Part shown: positions 12,863 to 26,300 of the stretch, piece by piece
Layout of the letters: each line of letters opens with the position of its first letter
How positions within the stretch are numbered: the first letter of the stretch is position 1
Assembly: GCA_013397455.1 (NCBI GenBank)
Contig: VYZB01000117.1
Coordinates: 1,832,055-1,896,054, forward strand
Direction: 5' to 3'
DNA from: Crotophaga sulcirostris
Taxonomy: Eukaryota > Chordata > Aves > Cuculiformes > Crotophagidae
DNA: 64,000 nucleotides
The notes under the pieces: generated by a model
What the model saw: the letters and a program-made list of their open reading frames with translations, nothing else
Databases searched by the model: none
Told to the model about the DNA's origin: nothing
Translations under genes and position numbers: made by a program

Positions 12863-13434
12863 CACAGTATCACAGTATCACAAGGTTGGAAAGGACCTCT
12901 GAGATCATCAAGTCCAACCTATAAGCCAACACTAACACCATCCCATCACCTAAACCATGGCACTCAGTGCCTCATCCAGTCTTCCCTTAAACACATCCAG
13001 GGTCGGCGACTCCACCACCTCCCTGCGCAGCGCATTCCAGTGGCCAATCACCCTTTCAGTGAAGAACTTCTTCCTAACATCAAGTCTAAACTTCCCCTGA
13101 CGAAGCTTAAATCCATGTCCTCTAGTTCTGTCTCTGGTCACCTGTGAGAAGAGACCAACACCCGCTTGACTACAACCTCCTTTTACGTAGTTGTAGAGAG
13201 CAATAAGGTCACCCCTGAGCCTCCTCTTCTCCAGACTAAACAGCCTCAGCTCCCTCAGTCGCTCCTCGCAGGGCTTGTGCTCCAAACCCTTCACCATCTT
13301 TGTTGCCCTCCTCTGGACACCCTCCAGTATCCTGACATCTTTCCCAAACTGATGGGTCCAGAACTGTACGCAGTATTCAAGGTGAGGCCTGACCAGTGCC
13401 AAGTAGAGGGGGACAATAACTTCTCTGGTCCTGT
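12863..13434 (-). mobile_element. CR1 LINE 3' fragment inserted in the LTR-like repeat
   Basis: A 572-bp, 5'-truncated CR1 in antisense orientation. Its 3' tail, seen from the + strand, is CACAGTATCACAGTATCA, which is the TGATACTG type. TTTCTT occurs directly before it (12857-12862) and directly after it (13435-13440), a 6-bp target-site duplication. Removing the element rejoins the LTR-like repeat (TCTACTTTTCTT to GGTAATATATC). It therefore inserted after the LTR-like element, and its intact reading frame suggests relative youth. Confidence 0.92.
12950..13402 (-). pseudogene. CR1 ORF2 C-terminal fragment, open for 150 codons
   Basis: The frame encodes the region after the RT fingers and palm of CR1 ORF2: [12 protein letters not shown], then [16 protein letters not shown], then [14 protein letters not shown], and the family's usual end [10 protein letters not shown] with a stop. 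It is open to the 5' truncation point at 13434. Endonuclease and catalytic RT motifs are absent, so it cannot act on its own. The lack of stops suggests recent insertion. It has no start codon or promoter of its own. Confidence 0.9.
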
Positions 13435-13624
13435 TTCTTGGTAATATATCAAATTAATTTTCCCCAAGCTGCTTCTCTTTTGTCTGTAATCATAACCAGT
13501 GAGAGATCTCCCGGTCTTTAGTTCAACCCATGATCTTTATCTCTCATTTTCTCTCCCCTGTCCTGTTGAGGTGGGTCAGTAAGAGAGTGGTGGGGGGGCA
13601 GTTGGCCAAGGTCAGTCCAGTGCA

Positions 13625-14400
13625 CCCCTCCTCAGGAAATAATTGTTTGTGTGCTCCTCTGAGCAGTAAGGAGAACAGAACTTACTGGAGAAGAGCTGGC
13701 TACTAGATACATTTAATTCTGTGCACATATCCCTTCCACGTACATCTAACGTTTCAGTGCCACAGACTATGCACAGAACACACATGGTATTCTTCAGAGA
13801 CTATCATGTGGCCATGGCCAAGACAGAAATAATCCATATGGTGTTGCTACTGTACCTATAAAAAGGCTTTAATGAATTCTGACTTCATACCATCACATAA
13901 GAAGTACAGAAATGTAATGCCTGCCACATTTTGTTGCTCGCAGCCTCTTCCACAGTCTGTCCTCTTGTGTCTTTTCCTCTCCCATTCTGCACTGCATAGC
14001 TGTGCTCACCTCTAGCAGGCATGCAGGAACATCCATCACCCATCTGTCTGATTTTAAATCAAGCTTTTTTTTCAAGCTGTTGCTCATGCTACCCATTGAC
14101 TCTCAGAAGAGTTGTGCTGCTTTACACCCTTCTTCAAGCATTTCCTTGGTGTGATTCCTATAAAGGCTTCACAACAGTAATGCTGTTGACATGTTAGAGA
14201 TCACTGCCTACTGCAGTGAAACCCAGCATCTCCTTTTTTTCTCAAACCCTCCCCAGCACATCCAGTTATTTTCTTTCATGTTTTACACAGATGGTTATTT
14301 CCAGACATGGTCTCCTGTTTGGTCCTGTTGCGTGCAATGCATCAGTTATTCAGCAAGATTAGAAGGGCCTATAGGTTGTATGCTGGCAGAAATAATAAAT
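13625..14400. other. Non-coding stretch between two repeats
   Basis: Nothing is recognised between the LTR-like element and the next CR1. A minus-strand frame at 13893-14096 has no known domain. Confidence 0.5.
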
Positions 14401-14690
14401 GATAGAACGAATAATAGAATATTTGGGGTTGGAAGGGACCTTAAAGATCATCCAGTTCCAAACCCTCTGCCATAGGCAGGGACACCTGCCACTGGATCAG
14501 GTTGCTCAAAGCCTCATCCAACCTGGCCTTGAACACCTCCGGGGATAGGGTATCTATGTCTTCTCTGGAAAACCTTTTTCAGTGCCTCACCACACTCACA
14601 GGAAAAAATTTCTTCCTAATAACTAGTGTAAATCTCCCGTCTTTCATCTTAAAACCATTACCCCTTGTACTGTTACTACATCTCCTGATA
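14401..14690 (-). mobile_element. CR1 LINE 3' fragment (ATTCTATG-tail type)
   Basis: Antisense copy of the last roughly 290 bp of a CR1. From the + strand it reads TTGGAAGGGACCTTAAAGAT, CACTGGATCAGGTTGCTC, the CCTTGAACACCTCCGGGGAT stretch and ATTTCTTCCTAATAACTAG. The tail repeat is worn (GATAGAACGAATAATAGAAT). Several stops break the coding part. It is a moderately old, dead copy. Confidence 0.9.
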
Positions 14691-17600
14691 ATAATAAACT
14701 TATTAGGAGTTTGGGATAATAAATAAGTAATTTTGTCATTTTTCATGGATTGTATTTTTAATTTACTTTCTCAAATTAGCACTTTTTAATGCTACTGTTT
14801 CAAAAATCGGATGCAATACTTCAGGATTCTCCTTATTTTTCTTTTCTCTTTTAAGGTAAAAAAATGCAAATTTCCTAATATTATAACTAAAACTATTTCT
14901 GTATATTACAGATAGACACAGGGAAGTACAATCTAACTTGAAGATACCGATGGGATTTTCATTGTGAAACAAGAACAATTTATATCTATCCCTAGTGGCT
15001 AGCTTTTCAAAATCCTCACCAGGATTCATAGACATGGACAGAAAAAGCAGTGCTATTTTAGGTTGCTGGAAGGCCGTTATTCATAAATGAACACTTTACA
15101 GTTGGTATACGTTGCAGGGGCTGTTGAAGAAACGAACCTTTAAAGAAGAGCAATTTCAAGCCCAGTAAAACTCAGACATATGCTAGCTCCTGAGGAAAAA
15201 AAATCTTAGGAATTAAGGAGAAAAATGCTCTATTAAAATGCAGAACTCCTCACTCAAGATGTGCAAGAATCCTTTGTACAGCCACAAGAACACAGAGAAA
15301 CCCAAAGAAGGGTGATCTGACTATTGCAGATATGCAGTCCATTTGGAAGTTGCTAATGAACTCGCCTCAGATTTCACAAAAGTTGTTCACAAACAGAAAC
15401 TACTTTGAAATCCACATAATTCCTTACCTCAGGTATGTTTTTTTTCACATCTTTAGTTTAATGGTAATACTTTGCTCACTGGGCATACTCTCTTTTCACA
15501 GATGCTTTACCACTCGATCAGTGCTAAATGCATAGAATTAGAGGGTTGTTGTTGATTTTGTGGGGGTTTTTAATAATTTCCTGGATACATAAATTCATAC
15601 GCTATTTTACCTGAATTGTCTAGTGGCCAAATATGTCATATAAGATATTCTGCATAGTGAGAGGTGAAAGAATTCCAGGTCAAGCAGTCAACTGGAAGGA
15701 AGTTATGAGGCCAAGACAGTTTTAGCTGAATATTTCATTTTGGGGTAGGAAGTAGGCTGAGAGTTCAAGCATATGAAACAGAAAAGAGTTGGACCATATT
15801 TTCCTATGATTTTTTCCTAAATAGAAGGCCCTGCAATGATGGGACAACCACCACCCCTCTTGCAAGAAGATGTACCACACAGCATACATCAACTATACAA
15901 ACTTTCCAATAGGAAGCATTTTCCTTTTCTTTTTGCTCTTAATTACATTTCTTTGCATCACATACAAATTCATGGCACACAATGCAGAAAAGCAAAGTTG
16001 TAACAGTGGGAAGTAGATAATTACAGAGGAACCAAAAGCAAAGTTGTTACTTACTGCTTTTATAGAAATTCAGAATTTATAGAAATTCAGTATCATACGT
16101 TACAGCTACCTTTAGCAATGTTCTAGAAAGAGCTCTACCAAGCTGCCAATGGATGTTTTAACTCAGGAGACCTCATTTGGTTTGGAGATTATCTCTCTTT
16201 CTCTAGTAACATTTTTAGTAGCATCTAACTCTAACAAAGAAATTTACTCAACTTCAAAGCTGCAATAACATTGAAACCTCCAAAGACCAAAGCTCAAAAG
16301 GAAAAAGAAAAGCAAACAAACATCAACAGTTTAGCAGCCAGTTTCATTTATTTTCACATTTTCAGCAAGCAAATCAGTGTTTCCATATTCCCTCACCAAA
16401 CTACAGTAGTTGTGCTGTCAGATTTCAAGATGCGCTCAAAATCTTTTCCTCCTCTCAATTTTGTGTATTAAACAACCCATCTGGTTTGGGTCTGATCCAG
16501 TAAAACTAACCTGCATCCTTCAAATATCCTTTAAATGCAATATGCTGGAGTTTCAAGATAACTTTATGATATCAGTGTGCGTTCTGCTCTTCCTACTCAC
16601 AAAATTGTAAATCAAGGGTTTGTTCACATGCCAGTGTTTAGTAGTCTTAACTGCGTGTCCCTTAAATCCTGCCCTCTGATGAACTAGGGAATATTACATA
16701 GTCTTCCAGGTTTCCTAGAAGCAAATTCTATTATAAAATTTTATCTGTGACAATAAATATTCCCCAAATTAGTTTAATTCACAAAGCAACTATTTAAATA
16801 GATTTCTTCAAATGATATTGCCTTTTGGTATTACCAATCTTATCCCATTTATAGCTCATACACACAGTGCTTACATATTTCCTTTAACATTTAAATATTT
16901 ATATACTAGTATTGCTCTGGCATGGCACACATGCCAATGACTGTTGGCAGGATGTAAGGCAACATTTGGATTGGTAGTTAGCACAAATCTTGCTTGATTT
17001 CTTAATAACAATAAGGATTTTATCATTACATCATACTATAGCATGCTGTATGGTTAGAGCTGTTTTAAGGTTGTATTCTATAACATAGAGCTAGAAAAAA
17101 ATCTTAGTTCTTTGATGCAGGATATCATAAAAGCAGAATTCAGATGAGCAAATGCAGCTGGTTTTCACCAGTTTTACATCTTCCTATGCTCCTTTCAAGG
17201 TCAATGGGGAGACAGAGACATTCTTTGGTCCTGACTCAGACAACTATATAGGTTAAATAATTCAAACCTTGCAAGTGCTTATTACCATCATTTAAGTATA
17301 AAGGCAGCCTAGTACAACTTGATTCAATACAGACAGCTACATCAAGTACCAGGAATCTTTTCTTTACTGTTTCTGTTTGAATACATCTTCCTTTCATGGA
17401 ATATTAAGAGTTTAAAAAAAAAATCCTGAATGCTTATACAAACGAGAAGTCTCTCAAATGGATGCAAGGCTATTATTTATTGCCTTCTTGACTACTCAAA
17501 TCAGAAACCCTATTTTGAATAAAATAAATCTGTTGATTTTTTAAAATTTATTTCTACAGCCTATAGCAGTGATATGCCTTTCATCCAATAACCCTCCTTT

Positions 17601-19749
17601 GGGCATCTCAGATGCCAAATGGTCGATTGGGTTTTTTAGGGTTTTTTGTTGTTATTCTTTGGTAGAAGGGAACAAGGAAATAGTGGTTTGTCATGTAGCA
17701 TCATCAAACAGTGCAGTGTGATGTTTACCTGTCATGCAAGCTCTAGACAGGTCAGGAAGTAAGAAATTATATGCAGTCTTTCTTCTTTCATGTAGCCCTG
17801 CAGATCAGTGGGAAAATATCAGGCAGAAATACTTCTCCTTTCTGTGAAGATAAGCGGAGACTTCAGCTTCCTAAATATCAAGTGGAGAGAAGGAGTTTTG
17901 CTGTTGTTTCTGATGCAAAGAGGCCAACCACCAACCCATCAGTTTGGCTTACAATAAATCAAGCAGGGTAATTCAGATTAGATTTATGAATGTTTCCTTT
18001 GAGAGTTCGTCCCCGATTCATAAACATTACAAAAACCAGGTAACATTACTTCTTCTTCCTCTCTGACCTCTCGTGCTTCCCAGGACACAGAATTTCATTC
18101 ATTTCTCCTACTGAAACTCCAGCCATTTGTGTTAGGCCATAAATCTCCCCACCAGGGAGTCTGGAGATTAAGTTTATGGTCTTCCCTTTCCAAGAGGTCA
18201 TATATGAAACTCTCCTGGAAGATGATGGAGATTCGACTTCCTAAAGGAGCTCTAACAACCTCAGAGCCGAAGCAGAGTCTGCAAGGGGAATGCCTATATT
18301 GGAACCCCATGGGAGCAGAAGTAGAGAAACTAGAATCTCTGACTCTATAATAATTATTTCTTAATTTTCTTCCTCCTCAGTCCTAATGTTGTTTTTATGT
18401 AGCTATCTGCACTTATTAAATTATAAATTATTTCAGATAACTCAAAAAGAAAATAAACATCTGAACGCCTTGTACTAATGAAAGCAAAAACCAATAGGAC
18501 AACAAAATTACTAATATGATAAAAAATTTATATCTAAACAAGGCAGAATATCAATCCTGCTGTTTCTGGCTCACATTCAATCTTATGTAGAGACAGAATG
18601 AAGATTTTAAAAAATATACTCATAAATAACGCACTAGCACAATCCAATTAAAACAAAAGTTTCTTTCTCCAGGACTAAAAAAATATCACCAGAGACTCAC
18701 ACTAGAAGAGTGTCAGTTCCCTCAGACATCTCATTCCTTCTGGGAACAGAGTGGAAGAGTCTTCCCATTGCATAGGGTCCTTTAATGACAGATAAAGCAG
18801 TGGGCATAAGACATACTAGAAGAGCATTTCTGCCACCACAAGTAGTGCCCAAGACATCTCTACAAATGCCTTCCCATGTGCTTCCACTTGCCAGCCCTGT
18901 TAAAAGGAGGATGCCAGGACAAAAAGAGCCTAACCAAAAACTCACTATGACAAATGTGCAGGTACGGGAAGGACAAGTGGAGTAATTCTTCCCCATCTGT
19001 TTTCACAATTAAAAATGTTAATGGACAGAGAGAAGTCAAGAATAAAAAGCACTTGGGCATATATTTACTGCATATGCAGCCAGTGACAAGCAGTTGTCTT
19101 AACTTGGTCTCATCATGACTGGCAAACAGTCACAACCAGATGACAAGAAAAGCACGATCCTAGACATAAGTGGTTCCAGAATCACTTCCATCATTTAACA
19201 TCACTTATTTGACTTGTCGATGTTCACAACTATCTACCAGCACAACAGCACAGTTGCAGGCAAGAAATGAGCACTGCTCTTCAGTCTCAGAGTATATACT
19301 GTACTTCCAGGGCAATTATGCTAGGTGATACTCTAAAATAAATTCAATTATTAAACAACGCCATATGTCACTTCCCTCCAGCTGAAAACACAGCATACAG
19401 TTACTTTGTGAAAAAAAACCAAAACTTGCTGGAGTAAATAGTATTAGAAGTCACTAAAAAGCTTCTTTTTTCGGCTGCAGTATATGGTGATAGTGCAATT
19501 ATAAGTTTCGGTAAACTTTAACCTCCCCTCTGAGCACTTGATCAACATCTCTCTCATTTCAACTGCCCACCCACAAAATGCCTGTATGCATAAGTTGTCA
19601 CCTCCACGTTTCTTCCCTGGCCTACAAGTACACTCATTCATGAGCTACCAGCAACTGCTCTGCACATAACATGCATATTCAACCCAAACATTGCTGCACG
19701 CTCTCCCAGTGCAGCCCTGAGACCTCACAGCCGGAAGGACACACCACAC
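14691..19749. other. AT-rich non-coding stretch
   Basis: No gene or dispersed repeat is recognised. A 17-bp unit is duplicated in tandem at 16061-16090 (TATAGAAATTCAG repeated). The + strand frame 17771-17971 lies between an acceptor-like and a donor-like site but has no recognisable product. Confidence 0.5.
16061..16090 (+). repeat. Short tandem duplication, period 17 bp
   Basis: TATAGAAATTCAG starts at 16061 and again at 16078, with AATT between. Only two copies are present, typical of replication slippage. Confidence 0.8.
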
Positions 19750-20340
19750 ACTAGCAACAGATGAATTCTTTTCCCATCCACATCTCCTCTTTCCACATCT
19801 GGTAACATCACTCCCAATCTTGTGCTCAAGCAGCCTTGCAATATCACCATCCGCTTTGCTGCTCTCTTTGCCCTCAGCATGGCATCGGGGTGCTCAGCAG
19901 GTCACATCACCTCCTCGCTTTGCAATTTACTGAATATCAAACACTATTCCTACCAACTCAGTTAAATCAGTTGTCCTTGCCCTGATCATCTCCTGTCTCA
20001 ATTACTGCGGTTCCTTCCTACCTGGCACCCAGTTCCCACATGCTTCCTTCCTCTCCAGCCTGTTCAAATCACAGTTGCTAAAATTATCTTTCTAGTCTGA
20101 TAGTGTCGAAGCATCCTTCCCTTCCTCCCAAGATACATAAGCTTTTACTGTACAAATTCTTCCCTCCCACCCAACACGTAATGTCTAACAACAGCATGTG
20201 CATGTTCTCAGTTCTGCAGTGATCCTTGTCTTGTATCTTGGATTTCATTTCTTATTGGGACCCTTTGCTCCTTCATTAAGCCACTAAACCCACAGCCTTT
20301 ATTTTCTCCTCAGTTTTGTTCTTATTGTTCCTCTGTCCTC
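19750..20340 (+). mobile_element. Ancient LINE relic, L2/L3-like
   Basis: This pyrimidine-rich stretch resembles an old LINE repeat found in turtle and bird genomes. Read on the + strand from about 19976 it gives LALIISCLNYCGSFLPG. That lines up with the segment of L2/L3 and related LINE polymerases that usually reads like LIISRLDYCNSLLSG. The part before it (19800-19975) and after it (20040-20200) fits the flanking polymerase segments only loosely and carries stops. Divergence is far greater than in the CR1 copies, so the insertion should be much older. The edges are approximate and the family name is by eye only. Confidence 0.5.
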
Positions 20341-23300
20341 TTCAGTCTTCCACAGATGAAACTGCATAGTATCTCTTACTGCAAGGTTTTCCATTAAAGG
20401 CCTTTTCACTACAGGAAAAGCTCAAGAATTCCCAGACAAATTGATTTATATAAAAAAGTGGATATACTTAACATGTTAGAATCTTAAAACAAGTGCTTTA
20501 TAACAAGAACAAATATTGGTTTCTAAAAACTCTTCCTAATTTTCTCCTCTGCAGAAATCATTACCTGAATATTAATATTTCCTTTGGGGTTTTTCTTTTG
20601 GCATTTAGGATTGATATTAAGGAACATTGGCAACCGAAAAGCAAGTTGACACTTAAAAGTCCGTAAGACGTGCTCTCTAATATTTATCGTTCACAACCTT
20701 CTGTTAGTGGCATCCAAATAGCTTTCTAATTTCTGAATTCACCTTTACACAAAACTTGCAAAAAATTATAAAAATGACAAGAAACACTAAGAGACCTCAA
20801 GCCTACAGTGTCACTGCTTGACGCTGGAGTTTGGAGGGGGAGATGTCAAAATCATCCAAAAATAACACTCCCTGTTCACTCCCTACCTTTACTCTCCTGG
20901 TTGTAAAACCAATATTCTGCAGAAGGGAGGAACTACTAGTGCTATCTCCCAAAAGAAACTCCCGGGGAGGATCACAGCTCTGGATACCACATGGAATTTG
21001 GCGTATAAAATGTGGTGGCTCAAGTGGGAAACAGAATATACAGGAGAGAAGAAACATAAAATAGCCTCTGCAAGGAGACAGGTCCCCAGTCAGTTGAGAT
21101 CAGATATCATACCTTCAAAACTTAATCAATGAGACAGGAGGAACTGGAAGTACAATCTCTAAGCTAGAGATAAATACATTTCAAAAGCTACAACTAAGAC
21201 CAGAGCAGTAAAATAAAGATCATTGTTTCAAAAAAAAAAAAAGGAAAAAAGTGCCCAATAGAGAACACGGAGGATACAAAAAGCATGAAATAATAACATA
21301 CAATTATAAGGTTTTCAAGGAGAGATCCTATTAAATACCAATGCAAGTGCATTATTCCCTTCTGCCTGGTAAGAAATACACTGAAAACTGTAGATACGAG
21401 ATCACTCACCAATTTAGGGTGAAGAGGCTGGAAATAAAAAACAAGTAATTTTCTTAGAGATTCAGCAGAACTTTATGTGGTGCCCCTTAAAAATTATGAA
21501 CAGGATTTTCAGAATTAAGAGAAAAAGGTAAAGAAGAAACACATAAAACCCAGAACTGGATACCAGCATGGTTGTGATGAAAAGCATCCTTAATTGAAAA
21601 AGCTTCCAATCCTAAAAACCAAGGACTGAATGCTATCTGGCCAAAATCCCATTCATCATAAATCATTTAGATTTGCAGATTTAAAACTTTTTACAGAAAA
21701 TAGAGAAGTGAGAGAGAAACCACATCTCTTTAACAGCCGAAGACAATGTAGAGAAAATAATAGGATGCTAAGCTTAAGAGGGGGAAAAAAAGGACAATGA
21801 GGCCAGTGAATTCATTAGGAATAGCAAGAAATATCTGATAACTAGTTCAGAATAAACAGTAAAAGTTTTTGGACATGTTTTATAAAGGATTATGTGGAAC
21901 AGATACATCTCTGTTACACAAAAGATAACCAGCTGTCCTATGGATTGACACCAGCTTCAGTAAGAAAAAGAAGGTGAGAGGATAAGGCTAGATAATCCAA
22001 TTATATATGAGTTCATATCTGAATTTTACATGCTTTAAAAAAGCTTTAAATCTTTATTAGTAGAATTCCTCTATAAAATTTGGCAAAGTAAAAATATTTC
22101 GTTCTCCCTCAACTGAGTACAGTTGTACTTAGAAACTGAAATAATGGCTTGTTATATAAACCTGTTGATAAAAACATTGATGCAGAGATGTTTACCAAAA
22201 TGTCAACAGATAAAATAAAAGCTATACTAATTGGATTTATGCACTTAGAAAAGGATTTATGGTAGACAAAAAAATCTGTATCTAATTGTAGGAGGTCCTT
22301 TAAGCTGCTATAAAACATGCATAAAAAATTACTCACTGTGATATAGGTACTGAAAAGTACAAGTAGTTTCAAAGACTAATTAGATAAATCCATCAAAGAA
22401 AGTTCAGCATGACCTAATAAACACAAAGCTGTGGTTACAACCTCTGGCTAAAAAAGTGTCTAGGATGTGGTTTTCCCAAACTGGAAGGGCACATATTTGG
22501 GAAGGTGTTATTTTAGACTCAACATTTTGCTTCCGAAAAAAGACTCAAGCTTCTGGCCACTGTCAGAAAAAGAATACTGGGTTACGGTGGGACCTCTTGT
22601 CTTGGAATGGTTGCTCTTTATAGACCCCAAAAAAATGAAGAGAAATATTTAAGTGCTTTATGAGAACATTTCTTTTTTCAGTGTAACTCATGGGGACCTA
22701 TTTCTGATTTGTATAAAGGCCTTAGACCTGTTGGATAGAAATACAGGACACTAATACTTTATGAGATGTGACATCTCACCAGCTCAGACATAGGAGAATG
22801 CTACGGAGCAGTTCAGCAGAAAACTGTAGAAAATAGCTTGTTATTTATAGGTAGGCACCAGACAGAGAATAAAAGTGGCATAAGGGCATCTCAGTTCTGG
22901 AAAAATTCAGATCACTCTGACTGGAAAATAAATGAAACCCCACTTCCTTTTCAACGTGCCTTCACTTCCCTGCCTAAATATGAGAAGTTGTGATCTTATA
23001 GCTCCCTACTAACTAATAGTTTTAAGGGAGGTACGATCTGACTCTGTGGCCCAGACCTTCCTGGGGAAGCATATGGAAGCTTGCTGAGAAAAATATACAA
23101 TATCCCAAGTTGGATTAAAATTTTTCCAGTGTCTTCCAAGGAAAAATGAAAAGTAAATATGGAAGAGATCTCTATAGACACCCTTCTGAAGGACTGAAAT
23201 GCACAGACTAATATTCTCATTTGCTGCTAGATTAAGAACTTTTCAACTGTAAAAGGAATGTGCTCCTTCCCTCGCTGAAAACTTTCTTTGTGGTATGTTC

Positions 23301-26300
23301 TAAGAAATCCTCAGAGCTAAAAGCATGTCACAATGCCACCTGTCAGAGTAGCCAACTTTCTGGACTATGGGTTGCAAATAATGAAATGCAGCCTAGCTCT
23401 GTGTTTTAAGGAACTTCGTAAAAGACCCAAACGTGGTTGGGGTTTAAATGCGTTTGTTACCCAACATAAAAAATATCGAAAGTAAACAGTGCATAAAAGC
23501 CATCATTTGTCATTCCACACAAATGTTTATCTCTGACCAAGTGGCCTTGCAATCTTCCCTACTTGGGGGAATATATTGTCTACACTGGAAAACATGCAAG
23601 TTTTCTGTTTCTTCCCCAAAATGCAGTGAATTACATTAAACATATCTGCAGATGAAGAGCTGTATTTTTCCTTTTTATTTATTCTCCCACTGAACTTCCA
23701 GCATTGGGTGACAGATTCCAACAACAGATGGGCCTCTAAACCTTAAGAGTAAATAATTTCTTTGATATGGGCAAGTTTTCTAGAAGAGGTGATCATTTTG
23801 GTTAGACCAACTACTCTAACCAACTAACACAGGCATCTGAAGCTCTTCCGCAGATCCTAAAGTAAAACAGAAGAACAGTAATAACGATCCCATGAGCTGC
23901 AAGATTTGCCTTGTACTGAAAGACACTAGAAAGCAGCTTCTATCAATGTTCCAGAAAGTGCTGAATCTTTTCTAAGAATGTTTTCATCATCAGGATTGGG
24001 AAGGGCTCAATGAAGCTAACAGGTTAATCCTGTACAGGTTGGCAGTCTACATTTTCTTAAACTGGTGTCTTGCCATGACGCAATGCTAGGACGCGTGTTT
24101 TTCAAGAAAACAATGGAAAATTTTTTGCCATAAAATAAGTGAGTGAACCCATCAGATTTTCCATTTTGGGTGAAGAATCTCAATGCAGAGTAACTATCAC
24201 TAAGCAAATTCCCAAATCACTGCTTTCAAAAAGCTGGGAAGCCATTTGAGATGGTCTGAACAGATATAGGACTCCGAGGGATCATTAGCCCCTGATGTAG
24301 ATGATGTACTTTAGAGAGAAGTGGGGACAATAATACACAAGGTATCCAAACAACTTGCAGCACAGCTGCACAGCTGTGTCCAACAAAGGGATTTCCATTT
24401 TGGTTTTATTTCTGCTGCAGCTAATCTTTATTTTAGTCAAATCTATCACATGCCACCAGGCAACGGCTTGCACAAGAAATACTTTGTAGTCACTGCTTAA
24501 CATTACAGGACATCTTATGTGAGACACAAGTACATTTGGATGCATGGAGTGACTGATATACTCCACTCAAAAAATTTTCCTGGGCTCTTCCAATCTGGTC
24601 TCATGGTCATGTGTTGAAAAGCAATCTAAATTCACTCTAGATCAGTACCTCTGCTGTGGCAGTCAAGATCTGGAAGTTTATTGCACTGCCTGTGGCAAAG
24701 AACACCTCTCTGCTAATGTACCCAAGTGGCATTCCTGTCCACATAAAAAGCCCACATCCCTCAACAGAAGCATTTTGACAAGCACCATTTACACAGCACA
24801 AGTATGTATGATTTTAAGGGTTACCTCTAGGTTTTGGATGATTCAACTAAGAGAGACATTTTTTTTCTGTGTGAACTTAATCATGTTCTATAGCCTCTAT
24901 ACAAGATATCACAGCCAATCTTCACGATCACGCACTTCAGACTCCGGTTGCTGGTAACCATGCAGAACATAGAAAGCACATCCAGATCTACATATAAAAT
25001 TCACCTGTAAAGGTACTGGGGATAAAAATGTAAATTGGCTGTTAACCAAGACAATGAAAAAAATGACTAATGTATAAAAATTCATTATTGGAAAGAGAAG
25101 GGGAGGGATTTTCTAAGTTTTCCACTTTTTCTAGTCATTACTGCTTATCTGGAGTGACACAAAAAGGTTAGTTTCTACACCTGGATACTCATGCAGGAGT
25201 TCAAGGAGCCTCCATTTCAGACAGCCTTCCTAATTGAAATGAGAATTTCTCAACCTGCAGAATGAAAAAGCACATTTAAGATCTGTACCTTGCCCTCTTT
25301 CACTCTGGTAGCTCCACTAGTAATTCCAAATTGCCAGATGTCACAGATGAAGCAAGATCTGAATGAATGGCCTAATCTAGGTTTCCCTAGGTATTTGTAT
25401 ATAAACTAGGGGGTTATAGAAGTGGTAAAGCTAGGAAAAAAAAAAAGAGCAGTGATGAGACATCATTAAACAAGCTATGACCTTCATTGTCACAAATGCC
25501 TCTTCTAAAAACTGAATTCCATCATTTATGAGGAAAAAATAATATTCCATTTTTTTAGAAGGCACTCAATAGAATTTGACATTTAAAACAGTTTGACTGC
25601 AGCACATACTAGAAGACCGGACACACCAACCACCTAAGACATCAGTGAAGTGAGGGCAGCTTTAGAAAACTGAACCTGCTTGTCAAATTTGATAGTAAGG
25701 CATTGAACCTTGGCCAAAATGCACTCTTATCTCATTAGATGAATTTTAAGACTTTCTTTGTGTGACAGGTACAGCAATGCCTTGCTTTCACATCAAATGC
25801 ATAAGACGGTGTGAGAGTTGCAGTGCTTGTAGCTTGTTTTGAGCTAATTCAAAGGACCCAACAAAAAAAGCTACACAGATGTAACAACTATACTAGTTGT
25901 TTTAAACCACTGGTGAGATCTGAGAACTGCTGAAATATCTGAGCTAAATACCAATAACTGACATAGGAAATATGAGGAGGCACCTTTCAAAACCTGGAAT
26001 TTCAGAACATATTAAAATTCTTTTTCTCATACTTCTAAGTCAAAGCCCTGCAGGTGACCCTTCAGAACAACATACTGTACTTACAAAGAAATAACATTTT
26101 GTATTTTTGTACAAGGCTAAAGCATATCTAAGATTAAAAGCCTACAAAGTTGAAAGGAAACATACGGCTGTTTTAAGCTGTTATTAGACTAATTCAACTT
26201 TATCATTAGCTTAACTCAGAGGTTAACACATTTCATATTTCAAATCAACAGTCATATCTGCTACAGGCATGCTGAACAAATATCATATAAATCACAGAGC

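Larger units (their letters stand above)
12300..13624 (+). mobile_element. Avian LTR-like GC-rich repeat, interrupted by a CR1
   Basis: This stretch is much richer in G and C than its surroundings and matches a repeat family I recognise from many bird genomes. Landmarks are GGCTGCAGGGTGGCCTCTG near 12328, CCCAACCCCCATCCCC near 12715, then AATTAATTTTCCCCAAG near 13454, and the closing part CCTGTTGAGGTGGGTCAG near 13562. The layout (GC-rich body, a worn AATAAA-like site near 13442, T-rich downstream part) fits a solo long terminal repeat of an endogenous retrovirus, sense on the + strand. No gag, pol or env sequence is next to it. The two parts are 12300-12862 and 13441-13624. The exact ends and the retroviral class are uncertain. 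Confidence 0.65.

Noticed and set aside
17771..17971. Frame between acceptor-like and donor-like sites, with GDFSFLNIKW in another frame that recalls the CR1 endonuclease
   Set aside because: The similarity is about ten residues with no support on either side. No further CR1 motif follows.
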